Virus record (IMG/VR): IMGVR_UViG_3300048840_000158
Span: 1-29,702 of that record
DNA length: 29,702 bases
DNA from: a virus
Direction: 5' to 3' (one strand)
Below the pieces are notes generated by a model that saw nothing but the letters and a program-made list of their open reading frames with translations, searched no databases and was not told the DNA's origin. Below are positions 21,826 through 29,702 of the stretch, piece after piece. The number at the start of each line of letters is the position of its first letter. The stretch's first letter is position 1. Made by a program: the position numbers and the translations under genes.

Positions 21826-22815
21826 ATGTCAACAATTCAAAAGTCCGCGCTGCTTCCGCAGTATATACAAGAGGCTTCCCTCATGTATCGCAACAGAAAT
21901 TATATCGCCGGTATGGTATGCCCTACCCTCGATATAATGAGCCCTTCGGCCAAAATCACCACCTACAACAAGGGCGATTTTTTCCGCAACGAGGCCCGCA
22001 CACGCGGCCCCGGCGCAGAGCCGAACGTAATCGGTTTCAAAACCGGTTCAACCTCTATCTTGACCACTCAATATGACGCGGCCTACGAGATCACAAAAGA
22101 GGACATCAAATACCAGGGGCTCACAGGCGGCCCGACTATCGACATGAAGGCCGACTCCGCGCTGCTGGCAACCGACAAGCTCGACATTCTGGTTGAGAAG
22201 GAGGTCGCCGACCTGATTAATGAAACAGTGTGGTCAAGCGTCTCCGCCGGCGGCACTGACGCAGAAGGCCTTTGGGCGCCTGCCGGGTCGACTAACACCT
22301 TTTTAGAAGACATCGACCTGGGCCTGAAGACCATCCTCGGCAATACGGGCATGAAGGCCAACACCTTGGTGATCGACTACAAAACTTGGGTCAATCTCAA
22401 GAATGTAGACGCCATCAACGCAAGGCTAAAGACCACTGACGACAAAACCCTCCAGCCTCAGCGCCTTGCCTCCCTCCTGGAGCTTGACCGCGTGCTGGTC
22501 GGCAGCGCCATCTATTCGACCGCCGTTGAGAAACAGGACGGGACAGACTTCACAGCCGCAGACATCTGGGGCGGGGTCAACTCAACCAAAGGCATGGGCT
22601 TTTTGTGCTATGTGCCAAGTGTCGCCGGTCTTCGCGTGCCTTCTGCGATGTATCGCCCACGTACCAAAGCGCTGGACTCCGGTCTATACCGCGGCGTGTG
22701 GGAGCACGTGTATCCTTCTCAGCACAAGTGGATCATCCAAGCTATCGAAGAGTTCCAAGTTTTGGCCACCGGCCTCGACTTGGGCTATCTGTGGAAAGAC
22801 ACACACACAACCTGA
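21826..22815 (+). CDS. Major capsid protein
   Basis: 329 residues behind GGAGGG. The position after protease/scaffold and decoration genes, length, and segments such as YRNRNYIAGMVCPTLDI, TTQYDAAYEITKEDI, LVEKEVADLINETVW, GNTGMKANTLVIDYKTW and FLCYVPSVAGLRVPS fit HK97-fold capsid proteins of Mu-like and related phages. No long N-terminal delta domain is present, consistent with a separate scaffold. It forms the icosahedral shell. Confidence 0.85.
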   Translation: MSTIQKSALLPQYIQEASLMYRNRNYIAGMVCPTLDIMSPSAKITTYNKGDFFRNEARTRGPGAEPNVIGFKTGSTSILTTQYDAAYEITKEDIKYQGLTGGPTIDMKADSALLATDKLDILVEKEVADLINETVWSSVSAGGTDAEGLWAPAGSTNTFLEDIDLGLKTILGNTGMKANTLVIDYKTWVNLKNVDAINARLKTTDDKTLQPQRLASLLELDRVLVGSAIYSTAVEKQDGTDFTAADIWGGVNSTKGMGFLCYVPSVAGLRVPSAMYRPRTKALDSGLYRGVWEHVYPSQHKWIIQAIEEFQVLATGLDLGYLWKDTHTT

Positions 22816-22821
22816 TAATGA

Positions 22822-23250
22822 ATGGCGTACAGCACACAAGCAGACATCTTACTGAGACTGTCCTCGGCTACGCTGGGGCAGCTCACAGACGACACGGGCG
22901 CGGGGGCGGTTCAGGCCGCCACCGTCACGCGTGCCATCGCTGACGCTGACGCCGTCATTGACAGTTACATACGCGGTAAAAATACAACGGGCAACACGGA
23001 TGTGGCTGTCCGCTTGTATAGCGTAAACCTCGCAATATACAACCTCTACACCCGCCGCAACCCCGACATAATACCGGAGGGCATCACGGCGGGGCGTGAG
23101 GACGCGATGGCATGGCTCAAAGCCGTTCGCGATAACAAGGTGCTGATAGACGATTCAACGAGCGCCGCCAATACCTCCTCTTTTATTCAAGTCAATAAAA
23201 CATCAAGCAATAAGGTTTTTACCTCTACTGTTTTGGATACATACAGGTGA
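22822..23250 (+). CDS. Head-tail connector, Mu gp36-like (DUF1320)
   Basis: 142 residues starting six bases after the capsid stop. It opens MAYSTQADILLRLS and has TRAIADADAVIDSYIRGK and AREDAMAWLKAV-like segments (GREDAMAWLKAVRD) of DUF1320. These are adaptor proteins of the neck. No strong ribosome binding site is seen, so translation is probably coupled to the capsid gene. The stop overlaps the next GTG start. Confidence 0.82.
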   Translation: MAYSTQADILLRLSSATLGQLTDDTGAGAVQAATVTRAIADADAVIDSYIRGKNTTGNTDVAVRLYSVNLAIYNLYTRRNPDIIPEGITAGREDAMAWLKAVRDNKVLIDDSTSAANTSSFIQVNKTSSNKVFTSTVLDTYR

Positions 23251-23711
23251 GCATAAATCTAAACACAATAGAAAATTATTTTGTGACTACCCTCGCGGCT
23301 GCGCTCACCACCGTACAGGTGCAGGCATGGCCGGACGACTATCGGGCGTACGTGAGCAAGTTCAACGCCCCGAAGGGGGCGCTCCTAGTGCGGTACAACG
23401 GGTCGGACTACACGCCCGACCCCCCGGAGCCCAACGGCTTGGAGATATTGGTTCAAGAAAGGGAAATGCGCTGGACTGTTACGATATTCATGCGTAATGC
23501 TTTCGGCCATGACGCGGCGGACGTTTTCACGGACGGCATTTATACACTAATCGGCGGCGTAGTGGCTGCGATGTCAGGCAAGACGGTTACAGGCTTAACA
23601 GATTTGACAGTGATATGGCCCAGGCGCGACTATTTCGTCGCCAAGCTGGAAAATTCAATTTATGTATACGAAGTCGAGTTCGGGGTATCCGGGCCGGAGG
23701 CTGTAGCATAA
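23247..23711 (+). CDS. Neck/tail-completion protein, Mu gp37-like (DUF1834)
   Basis: 154 residues from GTG 23247 (GTGA overlap). DUF1834 features are TIENYFVTTLAAALTTVQVQ at the start, GALLVRYNGSDY, RWTVTIFMRNAFGHD and FVAKLENSIYVYEVEF. Mu gp37 lies in the same place after gp36. It is likely a head-tail joining or tail-terminator component. Confidence 0.8.
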   Translation: MSINLNTIENYFVTTLAAALTTVQVQAWPDDYRAYVSKFNAPKGALLVRYNGSDYTPDPPEPNGLEILVQEREMRWTVTIFMRNAFGHDAADVFTDGIYTLIGGVVAAMSGKTVTGLTDLTVIWPRRDYFVAKLENSIYVYEVEFGVSGPEAVA

Positions 23712-23724
23712 GAAAGGCGATAAC

Positions 23725-24234
23725 ATGAAACATTTAATTTTTCTTTTACTTTTTTCCTTGCTCAGCGGACAGACTGAAAACTGGCTAACAGTTGAAAACA
23801 GCTACGGATGCAGCTCGGGGGCCGTCGGGATAGCGGACGACTCCCTGCGCCTTGACCGGGACTGTGACGGCACGTTCGATACGGTGCTGGTGGAGGACAC
23901 AAGCAAAACCCTGCCGACAAACAGAGCAAGTAAATATTGGTATCAATGGCACATAGACACCGCCACGGTGGGCACGCCCGACTCGGCGACTTATAAAGAG
24001 GTGATAATGTGCGCATCAAAGGTGCTGGGCGGGTGGATCTATGGGGTAGATTTGACCTCTAACACCGACCAGACCGTAGACTCGATAGTTACTGTAACCT
24101 ATGGGTCAACCGGTTACGGTGGGTATGAGACTTATTTTTCTATGTGCGACTCCATTAAATTTATTACGCGCGTGCTCGCGGGATCGGGGACAGATACAGT
24201 TATAATCCAGAAGCGGGCTTTAAAAACATACTAG
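23725..24234 (+). CDS. Secreted protein with signal peptide and calcium-loop motif
   Basis: 169 residues behind AAAGGCG. A typical signal peptide is present (MK, hydrophobic residues 4-13, then SLLSGQ). The mature part is beta-rich and Tyr/Thr-rich. It contains LDRDCDGTFD, a DxDxDGxxxD loop (D44, D46, D48, D52) like those of dockerin, thrombospondin type 3 and EF-hand calcium sites. No lipobox Cys is seen, so it should be released or periplasmic. It sits among neck and tail genes, where an exported protein is unexpected. Function unknown; host-surface alteration or superinfection exclusion are guesses. Confidence 0.65.
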   Translation: MKHLIFLLLFSLLSGQTENWLTVENSYGCSSGAVGIADDSLRLDRDCDGTFDTVLVEDTSKTLPTNRASKYWYQWHIDTATVGTPDSATYKEVIMCASKVLGGWIYGVDLTSNTDQTVDSIVTVTYGSTGYGGYETYFSMCDSIKFITRVLAGSGTDTVIIQKRALKTY

Positions 24235-24242
24235 GGGGCGGA

Positions 24243-24464
24243 GTGAGTGAAGGACACGAGGAAATATTTAGCCGGCTCAGCGTCTTAGACATAGGCTGCG
24301 CAAGGATGGATGAAAGAGTTATGAACCTTGAGAGGAATCACCAGGACGTTAAAAAGGGATTGCGGGCGATTGAGATCCAAAACTCGAAGAATTTGAAAAT
24401 AATTTTATTCGGTATAGGATTAATCACGTCGCTGATTAACGGAGCAATTTTATACTATAAATAA
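24243..24464 (+). CDS. Holin/XhlA-like protein: coiled coil plus C-terminal membrane span
   Basis: 73 residues from GTG 24243, with GGGGGCGG upstream. Residues about 5-48 are charged and helical (RMDERVMNLERNHQDVKKG). Residues about 51-71 are one membrane segment (KIILFGIGLITSLINGAIL). This is the layout of XhlA-type membrane proteins, which help lysis in some phages. No endolysin is in the window. Its TAA overlaps the next ATG (TAATG). Other coiled-coil membrane roles are possible. Confidence 0.6.
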   Translation: MSEGHEEIFSRLSVLDIGCARMDERVMNLERNHQDVKKGLRAIEIQNSKNLKIILFGIGLITSLINGAILYYK

Positions 24465-24916
24465 TGGCAGCTTTAAAGACAACCTTAATCGGCGCTATAA
24501 AAACAGGCATGGCGGGTATGACCATAGCCAACGGCTTTAACTTTAATTGGGGCGATATAGACGATTACATCCCAGCCAGCCGTGTTTACCCGTGTTCTTT
24601 TCTGCATTTTACCGATGAAATAGCCATTGACGAGGACTCAAACACCGTCGACCACTATACAAATGATTTTGAATTGACCTTTGAAACAATGATAAACAAC
24701 ACCGGGGCCGCCGATGCTAATATGGACCAGTGCGAAGACGATTATAAACATTTAATGGCCGATTTAACGACGACGCTAAGGGCTGCGGGGATGATAGACT
24801 ACACTTATCTATCGTCAGAGCGCACATATACGAACGTCCGGGCGCATCCCGGACGGCTGCGCGTCACTTTTAATATAAAATATCGACAAAACCAGTTTAC
24901 ACCGAGTTCAACTTAG
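24464..24916 (+). CDS. Probable tail terminator/completion protein, 150 residues
   Basis: Starts in a TAATG overlap. It opens MAALKTTLIGAIKTGMAGMT and continues with VYPCSFLHFTDEIAIDE, TNDFELTFETMIN and a final strand RLRVTFNIKYRQNQF. An N-terminal helix followed by strands and a long acidic helix fits tail-terminator proteins, which sit directly before the tube gene in siphophages. Assignment rests on place and shape rather than a firm family match. Confidence 0.55.
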   Translation: MAALKTTLIGAIKTGMAGMTIANGFNFNWGDIDDYIPASRVYPCSFLHFTDEIAIDEDSNTVDHYTNDFELTFETMINNTGAADANMDQCEDDYKHLMADLTTTLRAAGMIDYTYLSSERTYTNVRAHPGRLRVTFNIKYRQNQFTPSST

Positions 24917-24925
24917 GAGATCATT

Positions 24926-26362
24926 ATGCCAGCTTGCACAGGCGGACTATTAACCCGCACAAAAAATATCCTTTGGCGCATTGAGGACACCTGCGGCACA
25001 GCCGAGACTCTGGCAGCCGCCGACGGCATATCACGCTTGACCGTCGACAGCTCGGCGGAGTACGTCGCCCCCAGGGAAGATAGAGACCTTGCTCAATCCA
25101 CTTTGAGCCGCACCGGCACGCTTGAGAGCACCAAAGCAATAAATATTAATGTGACATCGGAGCTTAACACTCCCGACACTATGGTGCTCAGCGGCCTTGT
25201 AGATGAGGACGTGGAGTCTATCCTATATCAGAGTGGTAATTTAATTAAATACACTTTTGCTGGTGCACCCACCATGACAGATGTCGCTGTAGGTCAATAC
25301 CTTTTTGTCCATTCTGCCGCTGATGCGAGCAATAACGGGACTTTTCCTATTGCTATCGTCGGCTCGGATTACGTCACTGTGATAAACCGCAGCAGGGACG
25401 ACATCACCGACGACGTGGCCGCAGCCAGCACAGCGGTGGCGGATATATGCTATCCCCTTGAGTATGCCCCGGCTATTGAGGCTTGTTCTCAGGACATCAA
25501 TATCGTGCGACAGATAACGGTCGGCACTGTAACCGTCGGCACTGGCTTTGTGCGGAATCAGACGATAACGGGCGGGACATCCACAGCTACAGGCCGCGTT
25601 TTAGTGGACCTGCCCATAGGTGCAGGCGGGCAGTTGTATTATCAGCTTTTGACCGGCGTTTTCCAGACCGGCGAGTTAATCACCGGCCCCGCTTCAGGCA
25701 GCGCTACCAGCTCCAGCGGCCCGTCAACGGCGGGCTATTCAGTAGTACCTAAGTCGAGCAACCAGGAGGCCATCACCGCCCGCCAGGAGGAAGACGGCTA
25801 TCAGTGGACAGCCCGGTCAGCCATGGGCGAAATGACGATGGCTTTTGAGAGTTCAAAAAAAGCCGCAGTCAGCTTTGCGCTACAGGGTGCTAAGAGCTCG
25901 GCAGGCGACCAGGCGCTTACGACCGTTACGAGATACACAGAGCAGCCGCCCATACTCAAGGCCGCCAACATCTTGATCGGGTCTTTTTCCCCCGTGGTGC
26001 AGGCCATGGCCTTCGCGCAAAACAATGAAATTTCAATGCGCCAAAACGCCAACGCGACCGGCGACAGCGGCTTCGAGTCGGCCAGGATAACGGGCCGCCG
26101 CCCGACTCTCACGATAACGATGGAGTGGGAGCTCGCGGCTAACTTTGACATAATTACGGGCTACGACGCTGGCACAGATTACGCGCTTTCTTTTAACGTC
26201 GGCTCGGCAGCCGGTAAAAAGGTCGTTTTCTACGGTGATGAAGCTGAAATCTCCGCACCGTCCTTGAGTGATGACACGGGCCGCCGAATGGTGGATCTGG
26301 AGTTTTTGCTCAAGGGCACGGGGAGCAACGTAGACCGGGAATATGAGTTTCTATTCATTTAA
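24926..26362 (+). CDS. Major tail tube protein with inserted beta domains
   Basis: 478 residues behind AGGAG. The start (RTKNILWRIEDTCGTAETL, AEYVAPREDR) and end (TLTITMEWELAANFD, MVDLEFLLKGTGS) look like siphophage tail tube proteins. The length is well above the usual 200-300 residues. The extra part, about residues 105-270, holds two beta-rich inserts: one with GQYLFVHSAADASNNGTF, the other with repeated GxxITG-like turns (NQTITGGTSTATGR, GELITGPASGSATSS). Such inserts usually project from the tube surface. It precedes the chaperone and tape measure, as expected. Confidence 0.75.
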   Translation: MPACTGGLLTRTKNILWRIEDTCGTAETLAAADGISRLTVDSSAEYVAPREDRDLAQSTLSRTGTLESTKAININVTSELNTPDTMVLSGLVDEDVESILYQSGNLIKYTFAGAPTMTDVAVGQYLFVHSAADASNNGTFPIAIVGSDYVTVINRSRDDITDDVAAASTAVADICYPLEYAPAIEACSQDINIVRQITVGTVTVGTGFVRNQTITGGTSTATGRVLVDLPIGAGGQLYYQLLTGVFQTGELITGPASGSATSSSGPSTAGYSVVPKSSNQEAITARQEEDGYQWTARSAMGEMTMAFESSKKAAVSFALQGAKSSAGDQALTTVTRYTEQPPILKAANILIGSFSPVVQAMAFAQNNEISMRQNANATGDSGFESARITGRRPTLTITMEWELAANFDIITGYDAGTDYALSFNVGSAAGKKVVFYGDEAEISAPSLSDDTGRRMVDLEFLLKGTGSNVDREYEFLFI

Positions 26363-26385
26363 TCATTAAGCTGAAAGGTGCGGAC

Positions 26386-26787
26386 ATGGAAGCTATAAGC
26401 GAAAGGGCGAACCGGGTATATATATGCCTGGCAGACCGGACAGAACCAGAAGAAAAGCAGACGCTTTTTATAATCGGGGATCTGAACCCGGCAGAGGAGG
26501 CGTATTTACGAGACGCTTACTCTACCGACGAGGACGGCAACACGGTTATAAAGACCGGCACGGAATTTTATAGGGCGCTTAATGTGGGCCTGATAGCGGT
26601 CGAAAATCTCACGGCAGGCGGGGAGACGGTCGAAGTGACAAGGGACCCAGCTAAAGGCCGTCTCCCTGGGGGCAAAGCGCCCTGGGGCGATTCTCTAAAG
26701 CGCATCCCGCGGCAGGCGCGCGACGAGGTGGCACTAGAGATAATCAAGGCCACGCTTTTGACGGAGTCCGACTTAAAAAACTTGTAG
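26386..26787 (+). CDS. Tail assembly chaperone, short form (G-like)
   Basis: 133 residues behind GAAAGG. It lies between tube and tape measure, the fixed place of siphophage tail chaperones. The product is mixed alpha/beta and acidic (NRVYICLADRTEPEEKQTLF, NPAEEAYLRDAYSTDEDG) and ends LLTESDLKNL. Near its end is the slippery heptamer A AAA AAC, and the -1 frame continues open to the tape measure gene. The short form should be the majority product; both forms bind the tape measure during tail assembly. Confidence 0.82.
   Translation: MEAISERANRVYICLADRTEPEEKQTLFIIGDLNPAEEAYLRDAYSTDEDGNTVIKTGTEFYRALNVGLIAVENLTAGGETVEVTRDPAKGRLPGGKAPWGDSLKRIPRQARDEVALEIIKATLLTESDLKNL
26775..26781 (+). promoter_or_regulatory. 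Programmed -1 ribosomal frameshift site (A AAA AAC)
   Basis: In the zero frame the bases read TTA AAA AAC TTG TAG, which contains the canonical slippery heptamer A AAA AAC two codons before the stop. GGAG lies at 26763-26766, eight bases upstream, in the place of a stimulatory internal Shine-Dalgarno. GCCC soon after (26787-26790) could pair with GGGC about 20 bases further on. Confidence 0.85.
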
Positions 26788-27122
26788 CCCTTGCCGGTAT
26801 ATTTAACGGGCATATCGACCCCGACGCTGAGGTAAAACGAGTTGTATGTCATCAATGCCTGGGGAAAGGATGTAAAGATTGCCGACAAGGGGAAATTACA
26901 CACGAGGGGCCGCTACTTACAACCGCCGACGCGGACTTCGACAGGTATGTTTGGCTAAAAAATTACAACGCGTTTCCTTATGCGGGCGGGCTGTCTTCTC
27001 AGCCGGCGCGGTTCCTGCGCGTGGTGGGGTTTTGTGATTCTGTTTCAAGTGTATATTACAGGCTCGAAAAAGAAGCTAAAAAGCGCGCCGAAGCTATGTT
27101 TAAAAAGACTAAGGGTAAATAA
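26781..27122 (+). CDS. Frameshift extension of the tail chaperone (GT-like, T part)
   Basis: The -1 frame after the slippery site reads LVALAGIFNGHIDPDAEVKR, then VVCHQCLGKGCKDC, and continues 113 codons to TAA 27120-27122. There is no good independent start, so it is made only by frameshifting, giving a fusion of about 245 residues from 26386. The extension has a CxxCx4CxxC group (26847-26882) and a Lys-rich helical end (EKEAKKRAEAMFKKTKGK). Its TAA overlaps the tape measure ATG. As in lambda G/GT, the T part is expected to contact the tape measure. Confidence 0.82.
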   Translation, partial: LVALAGIFNGHIDPDAEVKRVVCHQCLGKGCKDCRQGEITHEGPLLTTADADFDRYVWLKNYNAFPYAGGLSSQPARFLRVVGFCDSVSSVYYRLEKEAKKRAEAMFKKTKGK

Positions 27123-29152
27123 TGCCAGCTAAAAACACGGTTGAAGTAAAACTCACGCTAAAAGACCAGATAAGCAAGGCTTATTCCAAGGTACGCAAGA
27201 CCGTCACGACGGAAAACACGAAGACTAAAGAAAGTTTAAAAGGCGTCGAGCGGCAGGCAAAGGCCACACAGATCAGCCTGGGCGGCGTCGTCAAGGCGGC
27301 GGCGGGCTTTTTTGTTTTTCGTGAGGCCAACCGGCTTATAAGAGAGTCGATCCAGCTCGCGGGCGTACAGCAGCAGGCCGAGGCGAAGGTCGCGGCGGCC
27401 ATTAAGTCCACGGGCGGGGCTGCGGGGTTGACTGCCGACGAGCTCAAGAAGATGGCATCCGGCCTGCAGAAAGTAACGACGGTCGGCGACGAAACAATTT
27501 TACGCGGCCAGGCCATGCTCTTGACTTTTACTAACATCGGAAAGGACGTTTTCCCCCAGGCCACTGAAACTATGCTGGATATGGCGCAGGCCATGGGCAC
27601 AGATGTAAAAGAGTCGGCCATACAACTGGGCAAGGCGTTAAACGACCCCATAATCGGGGCTACTGCTTTAAGGCGCGTGGGTGTGGCGTTGACAGACCAG
27701 CAGACAAAGATGATTAAGGAATTTGTCCAGGGGGGCGACCTACTCTCAGCGCAAAAGGTGATTTTAAACGAGCTGCAAGTGGAGTTCGGGGGCCTCGCGC
27801 GCGCTATGGCTGAGACAGACGCGGGGCAGATGGCCCAGTTAAATAACCGCCTCGGGGACATAAAGGAAACTTTAGGCGCCGAGCTTTTGCCTGTTTTTAA
27901 TGACTTGACAAAGTCATTCGTAGAGTTTTTAGAGGAAGGCGCAAAGACCGGGGAGCTTCAGGAAAATTTCAGGAAGTTAGCAAATTTTATTCGTGTAACC
28001 GGCGCCGTTTTCATCGACGCGACGCGCGGCTGGGCGCGTATTATGGGTCTGGCGGAAAGATTTAACGCAAGCCAGGAAGTAAGCCGGCAAGAGCGGGCGG
28101 CGCGCATAGCAAAGGGCAGAGCGGGCGAACACCAAGCGCTGTTAAATTTAGCTGCGGCATACAAGCGCCAGGGCGCGGCGCTTGTGGACTTCAATGCTAG
28201 CATTATGTCCGGGAGCGCATTGACTGAGGCTTTCGACAAGATAGATAAGCAATCTAGGAAACACGTCAATGTCGAGCGCACCGGCGCGCTGCGTGGCGGT
28301 AAGGCGGCGGCCGGCAGATCCGGGGGAGTTAGCGGGGGGCCGAGCGCCAAGGACAGCCCCGAGTTTGCTCAGGCCATAGCGTTACAGGGTGAGATAGAGC
28401 TGGCGCTCATGTCGGGCCGCGAGCGCGAGCTGGCGGAGCTGGAAAACCATATATTAAACAAACAAGCCATACTTTTCGCCGCGGGCGCAGACCAAACAAA
28501 TCTAGTCGAGCTTGAAAGGTCGCAGCGCGCGGGAATTAATGACAAATGGGACACTATCGAGCGCGACAAGGCCAAAGAGCAGGCCGACAAGCTCCTGGCT
28601 ATAAAGCGCGCTGAAATAAACGCTCAAATGCAGCTAGGATCACAGATAATCGGTTTAGGTAAGGCGATATTCGGCGAGAATAAAGCGCTATTCGTCGCCG
28701 AGCAGAGCCTCGCAGCCGCCCGCGTGATCTTTAACGGCATGGTCGCGGCATCGGCAGCGGTAGCCCCACCACCCGCCGGGCTCGGCCCCATAGCTGGATT
28801 GCCCTTAGCTGCGCTCATAAGAACAGAGACCGTTTTTGCCGTGGCCACCATCATGGCCCAGACGATTAAGGGCTTTGCAAACGGCGGCTTTATAAATTCG
28901 GGGTCGACGCAGGGAGACAACACCCTCGCGCGCGTGAACCGGGGCGAGGTAGTCCTGAACACCGCCCAGCAGCGCAATTTTATGGACATGGCAAACGGCG
29001 GCGGGGGAAACTCCATCACCTTTGAGGCCCCCGTTATTAACGTCGCCAACGGCAACCCCCAGGTAATCGCCCAGGCCGTGACAGAGACTTATCAAGAGCA
29101 GATCCGGCGCTTTGCCGATATGCAGCGCGACGCGAGGGTCTTACAGATATGA
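27122..29152 (+). CDS. Tape measure protein
   Basis: 676 residues from ATG 27122 with AAGGG upstream. Long helical, Ala/Gln/Lys-rich stretches (EVKLTLKDQISKAYSKVRK, QQQAEAKVAAAIKSTGGAAG) surround the tape-measure core seen in many siphophages (LTFTNIGKDVFPQATETML, IQLGKALNDPIIGATALRR, ADTDAGQMAQLNNRLGDIK-like segment). Near the C-terminus is a hydrophobic region (about 535-585) and the family-typical FANGGFINSG...VNRGEVVLN. It sets tail length and is ejected ahead of DNA. The size implies a tail of roughly 100 nm by the usual 0.15 nm per residue rule. Confidence 0.92.
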   Translation: MPAKNTVEVKLTLKDQISKAYSKVRKTVTTENTKTKESLKGVERQAKATQISLGGVVKAAAGFFVFREANRLIRESIQLAGVQQQAEAKVAAAIKSTGGAAGLTADELKKMASGLQKVTTVGDETILRGQAMLLTFTNIGKDVFPQATETMLDMAQAMGTDVKESAIQLGKALNDPIIGATALRRVGVALTDQQTKMIKEFVQGGDLLSAQKVILNELQVEFGGLARAMAETDAGQMAQLNNRLGDIKETLGAELLPVFNDLTKSFVEFLEEGAKTGELQENFRKLANFIRVTGAVFIDATRGWARIMGLAERFNASQEVSRQERAARIAKGRAGEHQALLNLAAAYKRQGAALVDFNASIMSGSALTEAFDKIDKQSRKHVNVERTGALRGGKAAAGRSGGVSGGPSAKDSPEFAQAIALQGEIELALMSGRERELAELENHILNKQAILFAAGADQTNLVELERSQRAGINDKWDTIERDKAKEQADKLLAIKRAEINAQMQLGSQIIGLGKAIFGENKALFVAEQSLAAARVIFNGMVAASAAVAPPPAGLGPIAGLPLAALIRTETVFAVATIMAQTIKGFANGGFINSGSTQGDNTLARVNRGEVVLNTAQQRNFMDMANGGGGNSITFEAPVINVANGNPQVIAQAVTETYQEQIRRFADMQRDARVLQI

Positions 29153-29702
29153 CCTTCGGCGGCCAGACGATAACCTTTTTATGGGGCTATGTGCCTAAGA
29201 CCGCGCTGGCGATCCAGTGGGTTCAATCCGGGTCGGAAAACTGGACCGGCAGCGACCGGGGCGTGGGCGAAGATGTTTATGAGTCCCGGCTGTCCTTCCG
29301 TGGCACTTTCGCTGAATTGACTTTGCTTGATACAGTGCTGCACCAAAACAGGGAAAATTTCAGTATAACCTGCGGGACGGGTGAGGAAATATTCGGGGCT
29401 GAGGTCGATTACTCCGGGGCCTTGGATGTAACCGTCACGAGGTACGGCACGATCCGTCGGGCGAGTTATTCGGCCTATACACTGGATTTAACATTAAGGC
29501 TTTTGGTCCCTACTTTCCAGAGCGTGACCCCGTCGCTGGCCGGGCTGATTTTGAATTATAGGTACACAACTAACACGGAAATCGACACTTACAACCAGTA
29601 CACCTACGACGGCACGGCAGATTATAAAGACCACGGCACAGACCCCGGCATATTTGAGGCTGTATATTTACAGACCGACGCGGAAATGAAGATAATCAGG
29701 CG
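29149..29702 (+). CDS. Distal-tail-like minor tail protein, 3' end outside the window
   Basis: Begins ATG 29149 in an ATGA overlap with the tape measure gene and stays open to the end of the window (184 codons). Segments are strand-rich: TITFLWGYVPKTALAIQW, SRLSFRGTFAELTLLD, ASYSAYTLDLTLRLLVPTF. Position directly after the tape measure suggests a distal tail or baseplate hub protein. No family-specific motif is certain, and the missing C-terminus limits the call. Confidence 0.6.
   Translation, partial: MTFGGQTITFLWGYVPKTALAIQWVQSGSENWTGSDRGVGEDVYESRLSFRGTFAELTLLDTVLHQNRENFSITCGTGEEIFGAEVDYSGALDVTVTRYGTIRRASYSAYTLDLTLRLLVPTFQSVTPSLAGLILNYRYTTNTEIDTYNQYTYDGTADYKDHGTDPGIFEAVYLQTDAEMKIIR

Noticed and set aside
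27181-27861. Leftward 226-codon frame
   Set aside because: Antisense to the tape measure core; no ribosome binding site or domain pattern.
1-29702. Integrase, transposase, tRNA, CRISPR array or host gene
   Set aside because: I looked for these because the head genes are Mu-like and the segment could be a prophage. No such sequence pattern was found in the window; they could lie outside it.

Overview
The window is one tailed-phage (Caudoviricetes) or prophage genome segment; no host gene is recognisable. It uses the standard bacterial code, with all three stop codons, strong AGGAGG-type ribosome binding sites, some GTG and TTG starts, and dense ATGA, TAATG or GTGA gene overlaps. The head genes are of the phage Mu type (Mor-like activator, gp28/gp29/F/G/I/Z/gp36/gp37 homologues). 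The tail looks siphovirus-like: tube protein, frameshifted tail chaperone and tape measure, with no sheath gene seen. The replication genes resemble those of many Gram-positive and environmental siphophages. I cannot name the host. No integrase, transposase, tRNA, CRISPR array or endolysin is visible.

Layout. (1) 1-7769, leftward: a replication and nucleotide module. In transcription order it holds a Lys/Ala/Pro-rich protein, a DUF2800 Cys-cluster nuclease-like protein, an Enc34-type ssDNA-binding protein, a family A DNA polymerase, small proteins including a ribbon-helix-helix regulator, an HAD phosphatase, two tiny membrane proteins, a VRR-NUC nuclease and an SNF2-type helicase cut by the window edge. 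(2) 7770-8000: back-to-back promoters. (3) 8001-12429, rightward: an adenine methyltransferase, small proteins including a tandem pair of Cys-rich paralogues, a large primase-polymerase/helicase, and small zinc-finger-like proteins, ending at a hairpin terminator. (4) 12430-12997: a gene-free 0.57 kb block with 12 copies of GGGACA/TGTCCC arranged in nested dyads, a candidate origin or operator array. (5) 12998-15149: accessory and regulatory genes, including a family split by an intervening gene and a Mor-like activator. (6) 15153-20245, leftward: terminase, portal, F and G head genes. (7) 20314-29702, rightward: protease with nested scaffold, decoration protein, capsid, neck and tail genes up to a partial distal-tail-like protein.

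How it fits together. The leftward and rightward early operons start from one divergent control region and supply synthesis, priming, unwinding, ssDNA coverage and nuclease functions. The Mor-like protein is the likely switch to late genes. Late genes are split into two divergent operons from a 68-bp gap at 20246-20313. This differs from Mu, where the same genes are co-directional, and suggests inversion of the terminase-to-G block. The points most worth a second look are the GGGACA dyad array, the inverted head block, the exact A AAA AAC frameshift site, the internal scaffold start, the split gene at 13738-14126, and a secreted calcium-loop protein inside the tail operon.
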